From: Basidiobolus ranarum
Lineage: Eukaryota > Basidiobolomycota > Basidiobolomycetes > Basidiobolales
NCBI GenBank assembly: GCA_040143965.1
Contig: JASJQH010000217.1
Span: forward strand, 1-20,935
Direction of reading: 5' to 3'
DNA length: 20,935 bases
The notes under the pieces were generated by a model. The model had not been told where the DNA came from and ran no database searches. It worked only from the letters and a program-made list of their open reading frames with translations. The number at the start of each line of letters is the position of its first letter. Within the stretch, counting starts at the first letter, position 1. The position numbers were made by a program, and so were the translations under genes. Below are positions 1-11,173 of the stretch, in pieces.

Positions 1-232
<232 letters not shown>

Positions 233-274
233 TCTGTTTCTTCGTTTGTGATGATTGTTTGCATACCTTACTCA

Positions 275-280
275 AATAAA
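275..280 (+). promoter_or_regulatory. Candidate poly(A) signal of the L40 gene
   Basis: AATAAA lies 43 nt after the L40 stop codon, at the distance expected of a eukaryotic polyadenylation signal. It is a match by motif and position only. Confidence 0.5.
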
Positions 281-630
281 CAATCCAATATATTTACATT
301 TGTATATGGCGTACTTTGTATTTTCCTCGCGTTCGAGTATTCAACGTTGAGGACTGGGTTATTTCGAAGCACCAGAGAGCGATATAAATATATGTATATA
401 CTACATCTTACTGAGCCATAGTAAACTGATCAATGTTTCTTGATGGCATGATTCGCTCCTTAGCTTCTGATTTGAGATTTGTGCTTGAGTAACATATATA
501 CATACAGTGAAATTTGATTCATTCAAGTTGGATTTGATGTATAAAATGTGTCCGTCAAAATTCCACTCTCACATCATGCTTTTCCTTAACCTCAGTTAAG
601 AAGGCATAAAATTTTCAAGTAGTAGGTATC
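281..630. other. Intergenic stretch with a candidate TATA box for the next gene
   Basis: No ORF with recognisable content was found in this 350 nt AT-rich spacer between the L40 and inositol-phosphate kinase genes, which point the same way. A TATAAAAT at 540-547 lies 84 nt before the ATG at 631 and may be the TATA element of that gene. Confidence 0.5.
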
Positions 631-2405
631 ATGGACCCCATTACGCACCTTCATATATTAGCTGAGCCAAGCATATTGAATCCAGAGTACTGGTCTTATA
701 AAGGTGAAGGGAATGCCAACCTTATTCTTAGTTATCAAGGCCCGGATTCTCTATACGTAAGCTTACCTATCCAATTTACGACTTTTGTGTCAAAGGTGTC
801 TAAACCAATCTCTAGGAAAATACCATTCTAAGGCTAAAGAAGATAGAGAAAGAGGAAAATAAATCGAAAACACAGGATGACAGCTATACAGAAAACCTTG
901 AATTTATAGATACAGTGATTGGTCCTTTGATTGGACTTAATTATGTTGGGAAAATGGTAAGACATTTGCTTGTAGCTGACTTTTGATGGATATTTCACCC
1001 GGGTAGTCCTCATTCAACTATTCTTTAGTTACTTTGTGAACTTCAGAGTGACTTTCTCACCGAGCTATCGAAAAAGATTGAACTAGACCGACCAGAATCC
1101 AGAAGATTTAAAACCATAGATATAAAGGAACGTATCGGTTTGATTTGCTCTGACCATACAAAACTCTCTTCGGCACTTTTTCCACCAGAACATGTTATTT
1201 CCATAGAAATCAAGGTAGTTCTTGCACTTTGTCATGTATGGCCCTCCATCGTGGAAGCACGCATAACTAATATTTCATTTAAAAGCCGAAGTGGGGCTTT
1301 CTCCCAAACTCAGAATACATCAGTGATTGCAATCAATTAAAGCGAAAAGTTTGTAGATACTGCATGCATCAATATCTTAAATATCAAAAGAATCCAGATA
1401 TCCAAACAAGGAGTCATTTTTGTCCGCTCGATCTATATTCAAAAGACAAAAAACGTGTTAAGAGAAGTTTGGAATGCCTGATTGATACACCGCAGAATAA
1501 CTTGAAAATCAACCTCAACGATCGACGAATATCATTCGAGCAAGTAAGGGTTGCTTATGTTCCTTTGCACTCCATGTGCATCATTTAATCCAGTTTCCCA
1601 ATGTAAGGAAGAAGATATCTTGCGTGTTGAGAGTTCATTAGGCATCAACGATTCGAAGAGCGAACCCGAGACAAGGTATTGCTTTCAAAGTACAGTATAT
1701 CTCGTTTCTCGATTCTCACTGCCTTCCTCGAATTAGGAAAGAACGGGTGATTGATTTACTTTCAAGTGCAGTTACGAAGGCGCTGTTGCATGACGGGATT
1801 TTGGAAAAGTTGAAAAAATTACAAAGTACTTTAGACGAGACTGATATAGAGGGAGTTTTCCAAATTTATGACAACCTGACTGAAGAGGAGAAGCTTGAAT
1901 TGACCTCAAAGCCTTTAGATTGGGAGCCGGTAGTGAAGCGATATATGCTAAGAATGGACCGAGGAACAGGTATCTTTTTCTATTTCTTTCTACTGGCAAT
2001 TTTGGCAGACGCTTACTCTTATGATGCAGAGCTTCCAGAGCGTCAGAATCTATCCAAGGAAGAAAAATTCCAGAGAATTTATGAGTTTATGGTGTCAACG
2101 ACGCTCAAGGATTGTTCTGTTATGTTGACATTGATTTCCTCGAAATTCATGCCCTCTCAAAAGAGGTAACATCGTCGCCTTTGAATTTTTTTTTCTTGTA
2201 ATACTGACATTGACTTTTATCAAGGCATTTGACCGATGCCGTCTTTAGTTCATTTGAGGTGAATGACCATCAATTTCTTTATAAAGTAAGAATAGTCGAT
2301 TTAGACCCCAAATCTATATCAAAGATCCCTCACTATTTTAAATTAGACCAAGAAATAGTGGCGTATTTTCGTGAATTGTGCGTAGAAAGGACATGTACAC
2401 CTTAA
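631..2405 (+). CDS. IPK1: Inositol-pentakisphosphate 2-kinase (Ipk1 family), 8 exons
   Basis: The family phosphorylates Ins(1,3,4,5,6)P5 at the 2-position to make InsP6. Exons read as 631-756, 816-956, 1029-1214, 1286-1543, 1608-1675, 1737-1969, 2030-2165 and 2225-2405, giving 442 residues. Seen in the product: the ATP-loop GEGNANLILSY (about 25-35), ILRLKK (46-51), DRPESR, SIEIKPKWGF (about 147-156) across an exon junction, the zinc-binding-type CRYCMHQ (174-180), FCPLDLYS, NNLKI, LKDCSVML, and near the end VDLDPKSISKIPHYFKLD, which holds the conserved DLD. The order and spacing match human IPPK closely. The intron-3 donor and the acceptor of intron 2 at 1028 were chosen because they restore family spacing. 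The 60-nt intron at 1970-2029 is in frame; if retained it would add an unlikely hydrophobic stretch. The start is the only suitable ATG before the ATP loop. The downstream neighbour is convergent. Confidence 0.93.
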
Positions 2406-2835
2406 AAGATCAACACGCTAAGCTCAGTTGTATATCCTCCGACCAACTAAAGGCTTGCTCAAAACTTTAACAAATGAAGTTGAACCCAGGTCCATAATAA
2501 ACTGTTGACATGCTAATTTTGAACGTGCACTGGCGCCGTGACAGCTTTATGAGCAACACTCTAAAAGTCACTAGCCGAAGCCAAATTAGATTTTGTCAAT
2601 ATTGAGTTTCGAGAACTTCGCTTTAATTCGTTTGAAAAAATACATTTTGTGGTGCGCGCTGTTTCGAAGAGCGTATACATATGCAAAAGCGCACAAAATT
2701 AGACCTTGTGTAAGTTGAATGCGATATTTGTGAGCATTACGGTGGTACATTACATTTGCATGTATTTTAGCTTAAACCAAAGGTGTATTCTTGTGCATCT
2801 CTATCGTTCTCATACTTTCTCTGAGGTGGCGGATT
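2406..2835. other. Intergenic region between convergent genes
   Basis: This 430 nt spacer holds the shared 3' flanks of the inositol-phosphate kinase (+) and the P-loop kinase (-). I see no gene. The one structure noted is an imperfect inverted repeat: ATTTTGTGGTGCGC near 2644 and GCGCACAAAAT near 2689. Confidence 0.5.
2644..2699. repeat. Short imperfect inverted repeat (possible hairpin)
   Basis: The left arm ATTTTGTGGTGCGC and the right arm GCGCACAAAAT are complementary apart from a two-base bulge, about 30 nt apart. The repeat lies in the gap between two convergent genes. It could be an RNA hairpin near the transcript ends or a tiny inverted-repeat element; nothing distinguishes these. 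Confidence 0.35.
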
Positions 2836-4018
2836 CTAAATATCCTTTTGAGGAGAGTTATGCTCGTTTGGTGGTGGCGGATAAAAATCTAGTTGAGGTT
2901 GCCTCTGATAATTACCTCGAGCACTGGAGTGATGAAAGCCTTGGTGATTACTCCAAGGCTGATTTGAGTGATTTGGTGGGAGAGTTGATTGCTCTGGATT
3001 ATGATGTCCATTTGGTTGTCGATGCCTCCAATTATTGGATGCCGGTCTGCCAACATTCCTGGGTTGATACTGTGTTTGCCCTTGAGTATATCTGACGTGA
3101 TTCGCTGAGTGGTCCCGGGATCCGTAATTCGAGCGTGAATTTGACTGTTGCCTATACCCGTTGTGATAATTATACTGGTGGTTGGTATGTGCAGCACTCC
3201 TTTGACTAGTCTCTAAATTGAATTCTGCTTGGATGTAGCTGTAATTTGCATTGATGGGGCTGTTTGCGAGCGAAGTCATAATATGTGAGACGTCAGAGTC
3301 AGAATAGTATCCATTAGAAAATGTAAATTTCTGGGTATCAGTGATAAATATTCTATAAAACCCTTCCTGAAATGTAGGCTTGGTAAGCATTTGTTGAAAC
3401 TTTCGAAGGATGCCCAGGCCCTCTTTTCCATGAACTCCGGTGGGGTGTTCTTCACGATTGCGCACACGAACTTCACAGCTCTTAATGCAAAAAAGAAAAC
3501 AAGTCAACCATTGTTGGTGGTACTTTCCTTTTCAATAAAGTAACAAAGGGACCTACTTGAAACGAGGTAGCGAAGAAGATTACTTCTGGACATAAATCAA
3601 ACTCGAAGGCAATCCTTATCCAGGTTTTTCGCTGTGCACTATCGAAATTGCACCTATCGATGACCACATTTTTCCCCTATAGTACTTAAATGGTAAGATT
3701 GATTTATACTGGAGACCTACTTGATATATCCCATTTACCTCTGTCAACCATTCATAAGTAAATCTTTCACAAGTGCGTCGATCGCCCATATCATCTTGAT
3801 TAACCCTGCACCAACTCTAATAAAATTGTATCAGCAAACAATTCAGCTTGTCTAATCCTGAGTGCTTTGAATACCTTATCATAATAACACAAGCTGTTCG
3901 CAAACGTACTCTTACCACTTCCGGGTGCACCAACTAGGATTAGAACTTTGGGCTTTTGGGCAGGCTTAAGACTTGGGCCTTCGCTTTGAATTGTTTCTGA
4001 TGTTACGTGCGAATCCAT
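2836..4018 (-). CDS. P-loop kinase domain protein (AAA_33/polynucleotide-kinase-like) with low-complexity tail, 4 exons
   Basis: Exons on the minus strand are 4018-3875, 3816-3739, 3676-3557 and 3480-2836, all joined in phase 0, giving 328 residues. Seen: a Walker A loop GAPGSGKST (30-38) after the strand KVLILV; CRVNQDDMGDRRTCERF, which sits where the family has its acceptor-binding W.R..QD segment; VVIDRCNF (78-85), the Walker-B-like motif; QRKTWI; and EEHPTGVHGKEGLG (124-137), the lid region. The same order occurs in the kinase domains of aprataxin-like and plant bHLH140-type proteins and in PNKP-like polynucleotide kinases, so a nucleic-acid or nucleotide 5'-kinase role is inferred. From about residue 206 the tail is rich in Asn, Gln, His, Tyr and Pro and probably disordered. 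No HIT or zinc-finger domain follows, unlike in aprataxin fusions. The gene is convergent with the inositol-phosphate kinase. Confidence 0.85.
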
Positions 4019-5045
4019 TGCTACACCTTGAAGGTTGTTACAAAGATTTTAACTAATAAAGAAAGATATTGATTTTATCATATTTGATACATGGATGAAT
4101 TGAGGGTTAGGGTTTACAAGATTGTCAAATGAGATATTATGGCATGCAATGGCTACCAAATCAAATTTATAGTCCTGTTCCATCAGGTCTAGAAATATCG
4201 AGCCTCAGAGTGAAATTAGTGAAAACAGATCCTGAGAGTGGATTTGAGCCGTATAAATTTTAGACTACTTTATCCAATATGATATATACAGCATTCTAAG
4301 GCCCAATAAGCTAGTTCAATTTCCCACTTGAACGATATCTTGACATGATTTCCAAGCTCACCAACCGCGCCATGTTCCTTGTAAACATTCAGCAAGTCAG
4401 TACAATCAACATCACTTATTCTATCTACGTCCTACAAAGATGTGACGATATTGAAATAGGCTTAGCACCTCCAAATATCAGACTGATCGTGAACTGGAAT
4501 GCAATATCGTTGATAGCTATCCGAATAAGTCCCTAATCCTTCAGTCAAGGAGCCAGTCTAGGAACACTATACTCTCTTCACCCTTGGGCAGTAAATTCTA
4601 CCGATAATAGGCCCTGTGGTGTCCATATGCACACACGAAGATTTGGCCACACGCTCGGAAAGCTTACAAGGGTTAGTTGGGAGTGCCCATATTGTTTTCT
4701 AAGGATCTGATCGATCATCATTACTGGATGGATACTCACAGTACATGGATGTGTGATTTAGAGCCAGTACTCCACGGGAATGCAGCATTGCTAGCCCTTA
4801 AGACCCAAATCAGTGAATTACGGAATTTATTCGAGAGTTAGAAGGAATTGGAGTGACCATCAATATTTACGTAGAACACATCCCAATCTCAAGCAAGCAA
4901 GTAATCAGCCATTTTGTAACAAAGTAATCAACAGTCATTGACGATATTTGGTGGGTTTCGAGCCATCTCTGTATTTATGTACAAATCGGATACTCTGTAT
5001 TATGGTATTAATCTAATAAATAAACAACAGCAACTCTCTTCAAGA
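4019..5045. other. Gene-poor 1 kb spacer, possibly with a copia-like relic
   Basis: No intact gene was found between the P-loop kinase and the metalloprotease, both on the minus strand. Roughly 4755-4925 on the plus strand carries a faint resemblance to the RNase H end of a Ty1/copia-type polyprotein. If real it is very old and heavily broken, and no terminal repeats are visible. The rest is unassigned AT-rich sequence. Confidence 0.3.
4104..4115. promoter_or_regulatory. Telobox-like motif upstream of the P-loop kinase gene
   Basis: GGGTTAGGGTTT on the plus strand reads AAACCCTAACCC on the coding strand of the kinase gene, 86 nt before its ATG at 4018. Telomere-repeat-like boxes in promoters bind Myb/TRF-type factors in plants and in some fungi (Tbf1, Teb1). 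A role here is inferred only from position and motif. Confidence 0.35.
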
Positions 5046-6494
5046 TCACCAGAGGAAAAATGAATCTTGATCGGTCTGATCTGGAGACTCTTCTTCGAAG
5101 TCCGATTCGGAGTCTGGTTCAATATTGGATGAATCTTGCCAGTTTGGAAGAATATCCGATAATGGTTTAGGGTTGGAATTGATCGAGTATCCTAACGTTT
5201 CTAGAATACTGATTAGCTGGGGGCCAATGGGAGAGTATTTGCTTTGCTTGACATTCTTGAGCTTTGCCTGTATTGAGCCAGGACCGCTCTTATATTTCAT
5301 GACAAAGTCGGGTGAGTTTAGGTTACTCTGATAGTCCAGGTGACATATCGAACTACCTTGGGTGAATCTACGTATAGAAGTTTCCAAAAAGATGGTTTCG
5401 TTAAGGCTTTGAGCATTTTTCGGTAAGAATGCGATGGTGTTAGGTTTGGTTCCTGAGTCCAATAAGTCTTGGGTGAGTTTCGACTCCAAAGTGTCTTGAA
5501 GTTTCCGGAATATCCCCCACCTAGAGGAGCCGGTTTCGTATCCTTGTGATAACAGTCTGTCGCTTATTTTGTCGGACATCTCTGTCAGCTTTGTCATACT
5601 AGGATACTCAACCAAGTACTGATCAAAGGCATTCTCAGTGAAGCCCACAAATCGAGTACCACCGTTTCTTAGGGTTTGGAAGTTCGGTCTTGGTGTTAAG
5701 CCTGTCTTGAAGTAGTTATCCCACTGAGTAGTAAACCCTAGACCATGGATCAATTCATGAAGGATGACCGAGAGGAAATCATACTGTCGACGTCTAATGG
5801 GGTTCATGTCCTATATATAATATTCGAAGGTCAAACACAGTGTTCTCAAAACTAGATTGGAATTATATCCTACTGCTTGAAACCAGAATCTAGCTTCTGA
5901 ATTGAAAGTTGCTTGGATGTCTACACCGCTAAACTCTGGCAGCTCTGGAAGCTCCATCTGCTTGACCAATGCTTGGGGATATAGCCTGCGCTTACCATCG
6001 CTTCCTTTTAATTTCATACTTCTGGCTGGGCCAGCATAACCTACAAATACCACTTGGTTAGTATTTTCCACATTAATAGTGGCCATGAATACTAGGATGT
6101 GGAATTTACCTAACAGTGATGAGTGGCACCAATCCATGTCTTCGCAATAGTTCACATAAGAAGCTTTGACATTCACAGTACGCTTGAATTCAATCACATT
6201 GCTCAATATATCGAAAGCTATCTGAAACGTTGCTCTGGCTTTCTCACAGGTGGCTGGGCTCTCCGTACATCTAAACGAGGATAATCTCATGGAAGAACGC
6301 TCTTTATCAGCGTCTTCTGATGGATTGGCATTGTTCCCTGTCGGGTTGTGGCATTCCACAGGAACGATATAGTTGGGTTCAAAGGAGTTTGGGTGTTCGT
6401 AACACAAGCCACCGGCAGCCACATCGTCCAAAGGAACTCCGGCTCCTCCTGCTATTAGTTTTACAAGGATGGTTAATAGTGCAACTTTATGCAT
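5046..6494 (-). CDS. Secreted zinc-metalloprotease-like protein (HELIHGLGF), 2 exons
   Basis: Exons are 6494-5874 and 5810-5046, joined in phase 0 over a 63-nt intron, giving 461 residues. The N-terminus MHKVALLTILVKLIAGGAGV looks like a signal peptide, so secretion is inferred. The second exon opens with DMNPIRRRQYDFLSVILHE and has the gluzincin/metzincin-type HExxH at 225-229 within HELIHGLGFTTQWD. A metzincin would need His or Asp three residues after the Gly of HxxG; here that position is Thr, so the third zinc ligand is not obvious. Several paired cysteines in the first half (LCYEH, VECH, FRCTESPATCEKA, NYCEDMDWCH) suggest disulfides. The C-terminus is acidic (SDFEEESPDQTDQD). I cannot name the family beyond secreted HExxHGLGF proteins that I recall from fungi, and activity is unproven. 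Splicing places the catalytic motif just after the junction. Confidence 0.75.
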
Positions 6495-6519
6495 CGCACA
6501 GTGAGTTAATACAAGAGGT

Positions 6520-6547
6520 GGGGTTAAAGGGAAGGGTTAAGTGAGGG
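6520..6547. other. G-rich run with four G-tracts upstream of the metalloprotease
   Basis: G-tracts at 6520-6523, 6529-6531, 6534-6536 and 6545-6547 on the plus strand are separated by 5, 2 and 8 bases. This is close to a G-quadruplex pattern, though one loop is longer than the usual limit of seven. It lies 26 to 53 nt before the ATG, on the strand opposite the coding strand. Confidence 0.3.
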
Positions 6548-6586
6548 ATTAGGCGAGGAATCCTTGGGAAAGTTGCCATCCATTTG

Positions 6587-6593
6587 ATTTATA
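6587..6593 (-). promoter_or_regulatory. Candidate TATA box of the metalloprotease gene
   Basis: TATAAAT on the minus strand lies 93 to 99 nt before the ATG at 6494, in a suitable position for a TATA element. It is supported by motif and place only. Confidence 0.35.
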
Positions 6594-7947
6594 TCAAAGA
6601 CTTTGGCAGCATTTAGCCTATTTTGTTGATAGAGAATCAATATTTCGGAAAATAAGCTCTGAATGTTTGGAATCAACTGTGATTGATCGAATATCTTCCA
6701 TACCCTCTATTATCATTATTCGAATGGATTTGGCACGGAGAATTTAAGGTTTAATCTGCTTTCTCACTGGTTCAGGTTAAGAATGGTCATCAAAGCTGGT
6801 TAATCATGTGGGTTATCTATTATCTAACCGACCATTAACTTATCTCACCAGGATGATCAACAATGTATGATTTATGAATCCAGGCACACAGGCCCGTCTC
6901 CATAGGGGTTATGGCCTGAGGGATAATCTTGAACAATACTCGGCTAGTAGTCGTGGTCAATGAACAATGCCAGACCAGATGACTTACCGAACAGCAAGGC
7001 GTGCTAGAGATAAGGCCATTTGCATCAGAGAGTAGAGCGGGCTCAAGTATAGCTATATTAAATGTATGTGATATCCCGTCACAATGGAGATTGTGTTTCA
7101 AACGGGTATGATGCATAGTGGATTGTGGGCTTCGTGGGGAGAATTTTCATCCCACCCCTAGCTTGAGCGCGTATTTGACTTGCTCTTTTGTAATTGGGAG
7201 CGTATGTACATGGTTCGGGTATCCATTCAATAGGAATCATTACGAATATGTAGAGCTAGCGTTCGCTTTCCCACCAGTGGTTGATTTCACGGAGTAGAGT
7301 GTGCGATTAATCTTGATTCCCTTTACGTTGATATCCATTGCAAGCATCCAAGCACCGCCACATATAGTGGGGCGTCTCAACCTATTATGTGTTTGGGGAA
7401 GTCAATAGCAAACGAGGACAATCTCCTTTGTGCCAAACAACTCTGTCTGGATCCCAACGTTGGAGGCGATATGATTTCATTAGTAATAAGTAAATATTAG
7501 GCCAGATCCAATAGACTGGGATCTGACATGTACACAAGGATGATATTGTTGGATTGTGAATGATAAGATGTACCATGGGAAGAAGTGATGGTTTCATATG
7601 AAATGTGTAGTCGCAGTTGACAGCTGGTGAGAACGCATTATGGATGGGTTACACATGCTACTTATGTGCAATACGGAAACCACTCCCTTCTCAATTCTCG
7701 AAAAAACCGGAATTCAGATGGGCACCCTCAGCAGGGCAATGCCGTGTGGTAACCGTAGTAGCACAAGTGAATAACGTAGACTGTGTTCTGTTGACTTTCC
7801 GGCCAGAAATGGGCTATTCAATGCAAGAGGGATTTGACAACATTGATGTAGTGAATAAATAATGACCTTTGGTGTTTATTAAGCAAGTAATTCAAAAAGT
7901 ATTGACTTGCGAGATTTAGGGTCACAAACTAACCATACTAGATTTAT
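6594..7947. other. 1.35 kb region without a recognised gene
   Basis: Only short ORFs without family resemblance or good start context occur here, such as minus 7116-6835 and plus 7617-7862. No tRNA, terminal repeats or transposon domain was recognised. The region separates the metalloprotease promoter from the 3' end of the carrier gene. Confidence 0.5.
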
Positions 7948-9307
7948 CTACATGAAGTTCTTTCTTAAGATGGTGCTGACTTGATCAAATACAACTAACA
8001 AGATACCACCACCAGGTCCCAACCTCAACACCTTAGGTACGAATCCCTTGTACAGAGCAGCAAATCTGCAAGCAAGAAGCTTAGTAAATCTATTCTTTCT
8101 TGGGGGAAATTAGAAATCATCGCTTACCCTTCTTCAACATATACAGTCTTCAGGGCCGGAATCGTCCAGTTGTATTTAGGAACAATTCCAGGTGCTTGAT
8201 TTTGGATTCTAGTTTTGACAACATCGAATGGTGTATTGAGAAGAGTACCAGCTGTACCACCAATAGCACCGGCAGTAAAGTTACGCATAAGTTCTCCTTG
8301 TTTAGTCTGTAGGAAACAATAGCTTAGCTTTGAACAAACTGCCTGAATCCATATCTAATCTGACCAATAGATCTTTACCTCAGCTTCTGGAAGGGCCGAC
8401 CTGACACCGTAAATGACACCAAAGTAGCCACCATTCCAGAAAGCGTGACGGAAAATCGTGGCCTCTAGGCCCTTGAAGAAAGCGAAGGGACCTTTTGAGA
8501 GAGAGCAATTCAGAGCTTATTAGCTTTGTGTGCAAGTAAATCCTAACATCACCCACACCATACCCTCTTCAGCAAGGATCTTTCTAACACAATCCATGGT
8601 TCCTGTATATTTACCAGCCTAGTAGAATTGTTAGTAAGAACGTGCATATATTAATTAGAGTTTCATCCACATCAATTAATTACACTGTTTTTATCTTGTA
8701 AACGGATTTTGACCAGCTCAAAGGAAACAACCACGAAAGCCTCAGTAACACCAGCACTAACACCAGTCAGAATAGACAAGGACTGTGTCATTTGTGGCAT
8801 TCCGAAAAGATTTTTATAAAGAATGCTGTATTGCTCGTTAGCGGCAAATTTGATAGCACGTTTAGGTGCTTCGACCATAACGGGTGGAGCTATGCCACGA
8901 TACAAACGACCGAAACTATATAAAGCATTAGACAAAGAAACAAGGTGTGAAATGGAATTCACATACCCTTCAGTTTTAATAATCTTTCTAAAGCAATCGA
9001 CTATGGAAGTGTATCCATCAACGCCACCTTTTCCGACTTGTAATTGGAATCTAGTTTTAACGACTAAATGAATAAAACAGAGAGGTTAAGTATATGGGAC
9101 CTTTGAAGTGTTAACTACAACTTGTACCATCCAGTGGATACATGGTTAGAATTTCACTGACACCAGCCACAGCACCGGCTACGAATTGGAGGTGGAATGG
9201 AAGAGCTACAGTACACATATTCGTTAAAGTTAGATTCACAGAAGATAGCAGTAAACTTAATATTTACGCTTCTGAGATACAACGGGTGTGTTTGGCTTGG
9301 TAGTCAT
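7948..9307 (-). CDS. ODC1: Mitochondrial 2-oxodicarboxylate carrier, 8 exons
   Basis: Exons are 9307-9268, 9205-9128, 9063-8967, 8915-8684, 8618-8564, 8491-8379, 8306-8128 and 8065-7948, giving 303 residues with every junction in frame. The protein matches yeast Odc1/Odc2 throughout: LPFHLQFVAGAVAGVSEIL, then PLDVVKTRFQLQ (38-48), MVEAPKRA, FELVKIRLQD (137-146), FWNGGYFGVIYGVR, NTPFDVVKTRIQ, and LYKGFVPKVLRLGPGG. Three repeats of about 100 residues, each with a carrier signature, form the six-helix inner-membrane fold. The family exchanges 2-oxoadipate and 2-oxoglutarate and supports lysine and glutamate metabolism. Repeat 2 has Ser136 where the signature PxExxK normally has Pro. The short first exon (MTTKPNTPVVSQK) was chosen because it restores the KPLPF start typical of the family; an in-frame ATG inside intron 1 is a less likely start. 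Confidence 0.95.
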
Positions 9308-9409
9308 TGTGAGAGAACTTCAGGAAAAGTCAATATTAATAGAGGGGTTTGTAGTTCCAACCAAAATACGTATCAATAGGTGTGCCGCTTGTGAAGTCAC
9401 AGGGCGTAG

Positions 9410-9417
9410 TATATATA
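9410..9417 (-). promoter_or_regulatory. Candidate TATA box of the carrier gene
   Basis: The palindromic TATATATA lies about 103 nt before the carrier ATG at 9307. It is a plausible core promoter element by motif and place only. Confidence 0.3.
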
Positions 9418-11117
9418 CTGGTTTGTATAATCCCCAAACTGCATTTAGAGCCTCCCCAAGGAAATCGATTGATGTCAGAAGAGTAGGTTTATCTTTACTT
9501 GAATTCAATTAGATCCAAACAAGTGTGAAATATTGGAAGTATTGTTAGGCATGAGAAAACCCATCAACAAGCTTACACTAGCTGATGAATACAAATATAT
9601 GGCATATCGTTTTATGCCCAAGATAAGCTGATGAGGTTCAAAGTCATATAGCGTTTCGCCACTATTATCCGTGACGGATCTGTGGAGTGGAATGGATATG
9701 ACTCATGGTAGGCTAATGAGGGAGAGCGCTATTGTAGTAAACGATCCCAATGCTGTTTGACAGGAGACAGATTAGGTAACTAGAACAAACAATGGGATTC
9801 CTATCTCAACCACATGCATTTGAACGATAGTCTTATATTGTGGGCTCTTTAAATAGGCTAATCACGTTGATTGCACCAAACATCGATATAATTGGATAAA
9901 CTCACATCCAACTTGAGAATTCTCATGATATCCCGGTTCACTTTGCACCGCTTAACTCTGATCCGTCGCACAAAGCATGCATTCAGAACCATTGCTGCCG
10001 ACGGGTCTATCTAACGGAATTAGTGATAATCCCACCCTCATTAGTCTGGGGATAAGTCCGCTTTAGTCTACAGATAATTTGGAAAGAGCCGCATTCAAAG
10101 GTGATCTCAAGTACGCAATGGCATCGGAACTTTGAATAGCAGTTGTTGATGGCGTGATTGGATGTCACCGAACTGAAAGCTATATTCTAGCCGTAACATG
10201 TTTGGGGTAGCGGAGCGCATGCACTTTCCGTTACGTAACAAGAAAGGCTCGAGGGAGTGAAGTGGCGTGGCGTGGTTACCATTGATATTAACCGAGTCTG
10301 AGCATGACAACGGAGCTATTCATAAATAAGCAGATGATTTCTCCTGCAATTGCACCACCACATCGTTCGATCCGTCACCTAAATCCACAGGTGCTTGGAC
10401 AATCCTATCGAGAATCACTAGTAAATCTTAGATGAGTCGTTCGACAGGGAGAAGTGGTTTGATTCCAAGCGAGGAGCTAGTCACGTGATGCCTTTCACGA
10501 CACTTCAAAACAGACGCTATGATGTGGTTTAGCACGATTGCTTGTACTCGAAATGGTAGCGGAGACATACCAAATAACGAAGAATCTGTATTGGTGCAAC
10601 CTCTTCAGCTAACGATTTGACTGTTAGAGCGCTACAATAGTGCCAAAGGTACCCTCAGATGCCACTGTGTTTCCATATCGTAGGCGTTGTTTGAATCACA
10701 CATTAACCGCACAACTCGCGATTCTAGAAGCCTTAGCGATGCACCATTGTATGCATTGGTGGTTTGTTAGGCATTGTGAGGGAGTGGGATTCACCCAGGT
10801 TTCTGCATTCCCCAATTACAGTGCGGAGTATAAGATTTGATTATTTGCTATCCCTACTTGATTCTGATGTAGTAAAATTATTTCCGCTTTAAGCATAAGT
10901 AGATGGTAATAGGTGAAACACCGCTATCCTTAATCGTAGGCGCTAATAGGAATGTGCCCGGGCACGCTGCATGGTTTACCTTTCAAAGCTTACAGCTGGT
11001 GGATACTTAGTAAACAATCTCTGGATCGATGGTTTGAATGACTTGGTAGCGATCCAGTGGCAGGTTTACCTACGTCTACCCCGATAACTGTTTCCTCAAC
11101 GGTGGGTGGAAGAAAGC
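9418..11117. other. 1.7 kb region without a recognised gene
   Basis: It lies between two divergent genes, the carrier (-) and the PAP2-like protein (+), so it must hold both promoters. Short ORFs (minus 10310-10107, plus 10640-10840) show no family resemblance. No RNA gene, terminal repeat or transposon domain was recognised. Confidence 0.5.
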
Positions 11118-11125
11118 TATAAAAG
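11118..11125 (+). promoter_or_regulatory. TATA box of the PAP2-like gene
   Basis: TATAAAAG is a perfect TATA consensus 49 to 56 nt before the ATG at 11174, which supports that start. Confidence 0.6.
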
Positions 11126-11173
11126 ACGTAGCTGCCGTTCCATCAACTGAATTTTATACGCTTATCTTATCCA

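Noticed and set aside
1970-2029. Hydrophobic membrane-like segment in the inositol-phosphate kinase
   Set aside because: The stretch is exactly 60 nt, begins gt and ends ag, and its removal keeps the frame and restores family spacing, so it is read as an intron.
2706-3095. Plus-strand ORF of 129 residues
   Set aside because: It is antisense to the low-complexity exon of the P-loop kinase, whose frame is supported by clear kinase motifs.
7617-7862. Plus-strand ORF of 81 residues
   Set aside because: It starts at a TTG, has no family resemblance and no promoter or splice context.
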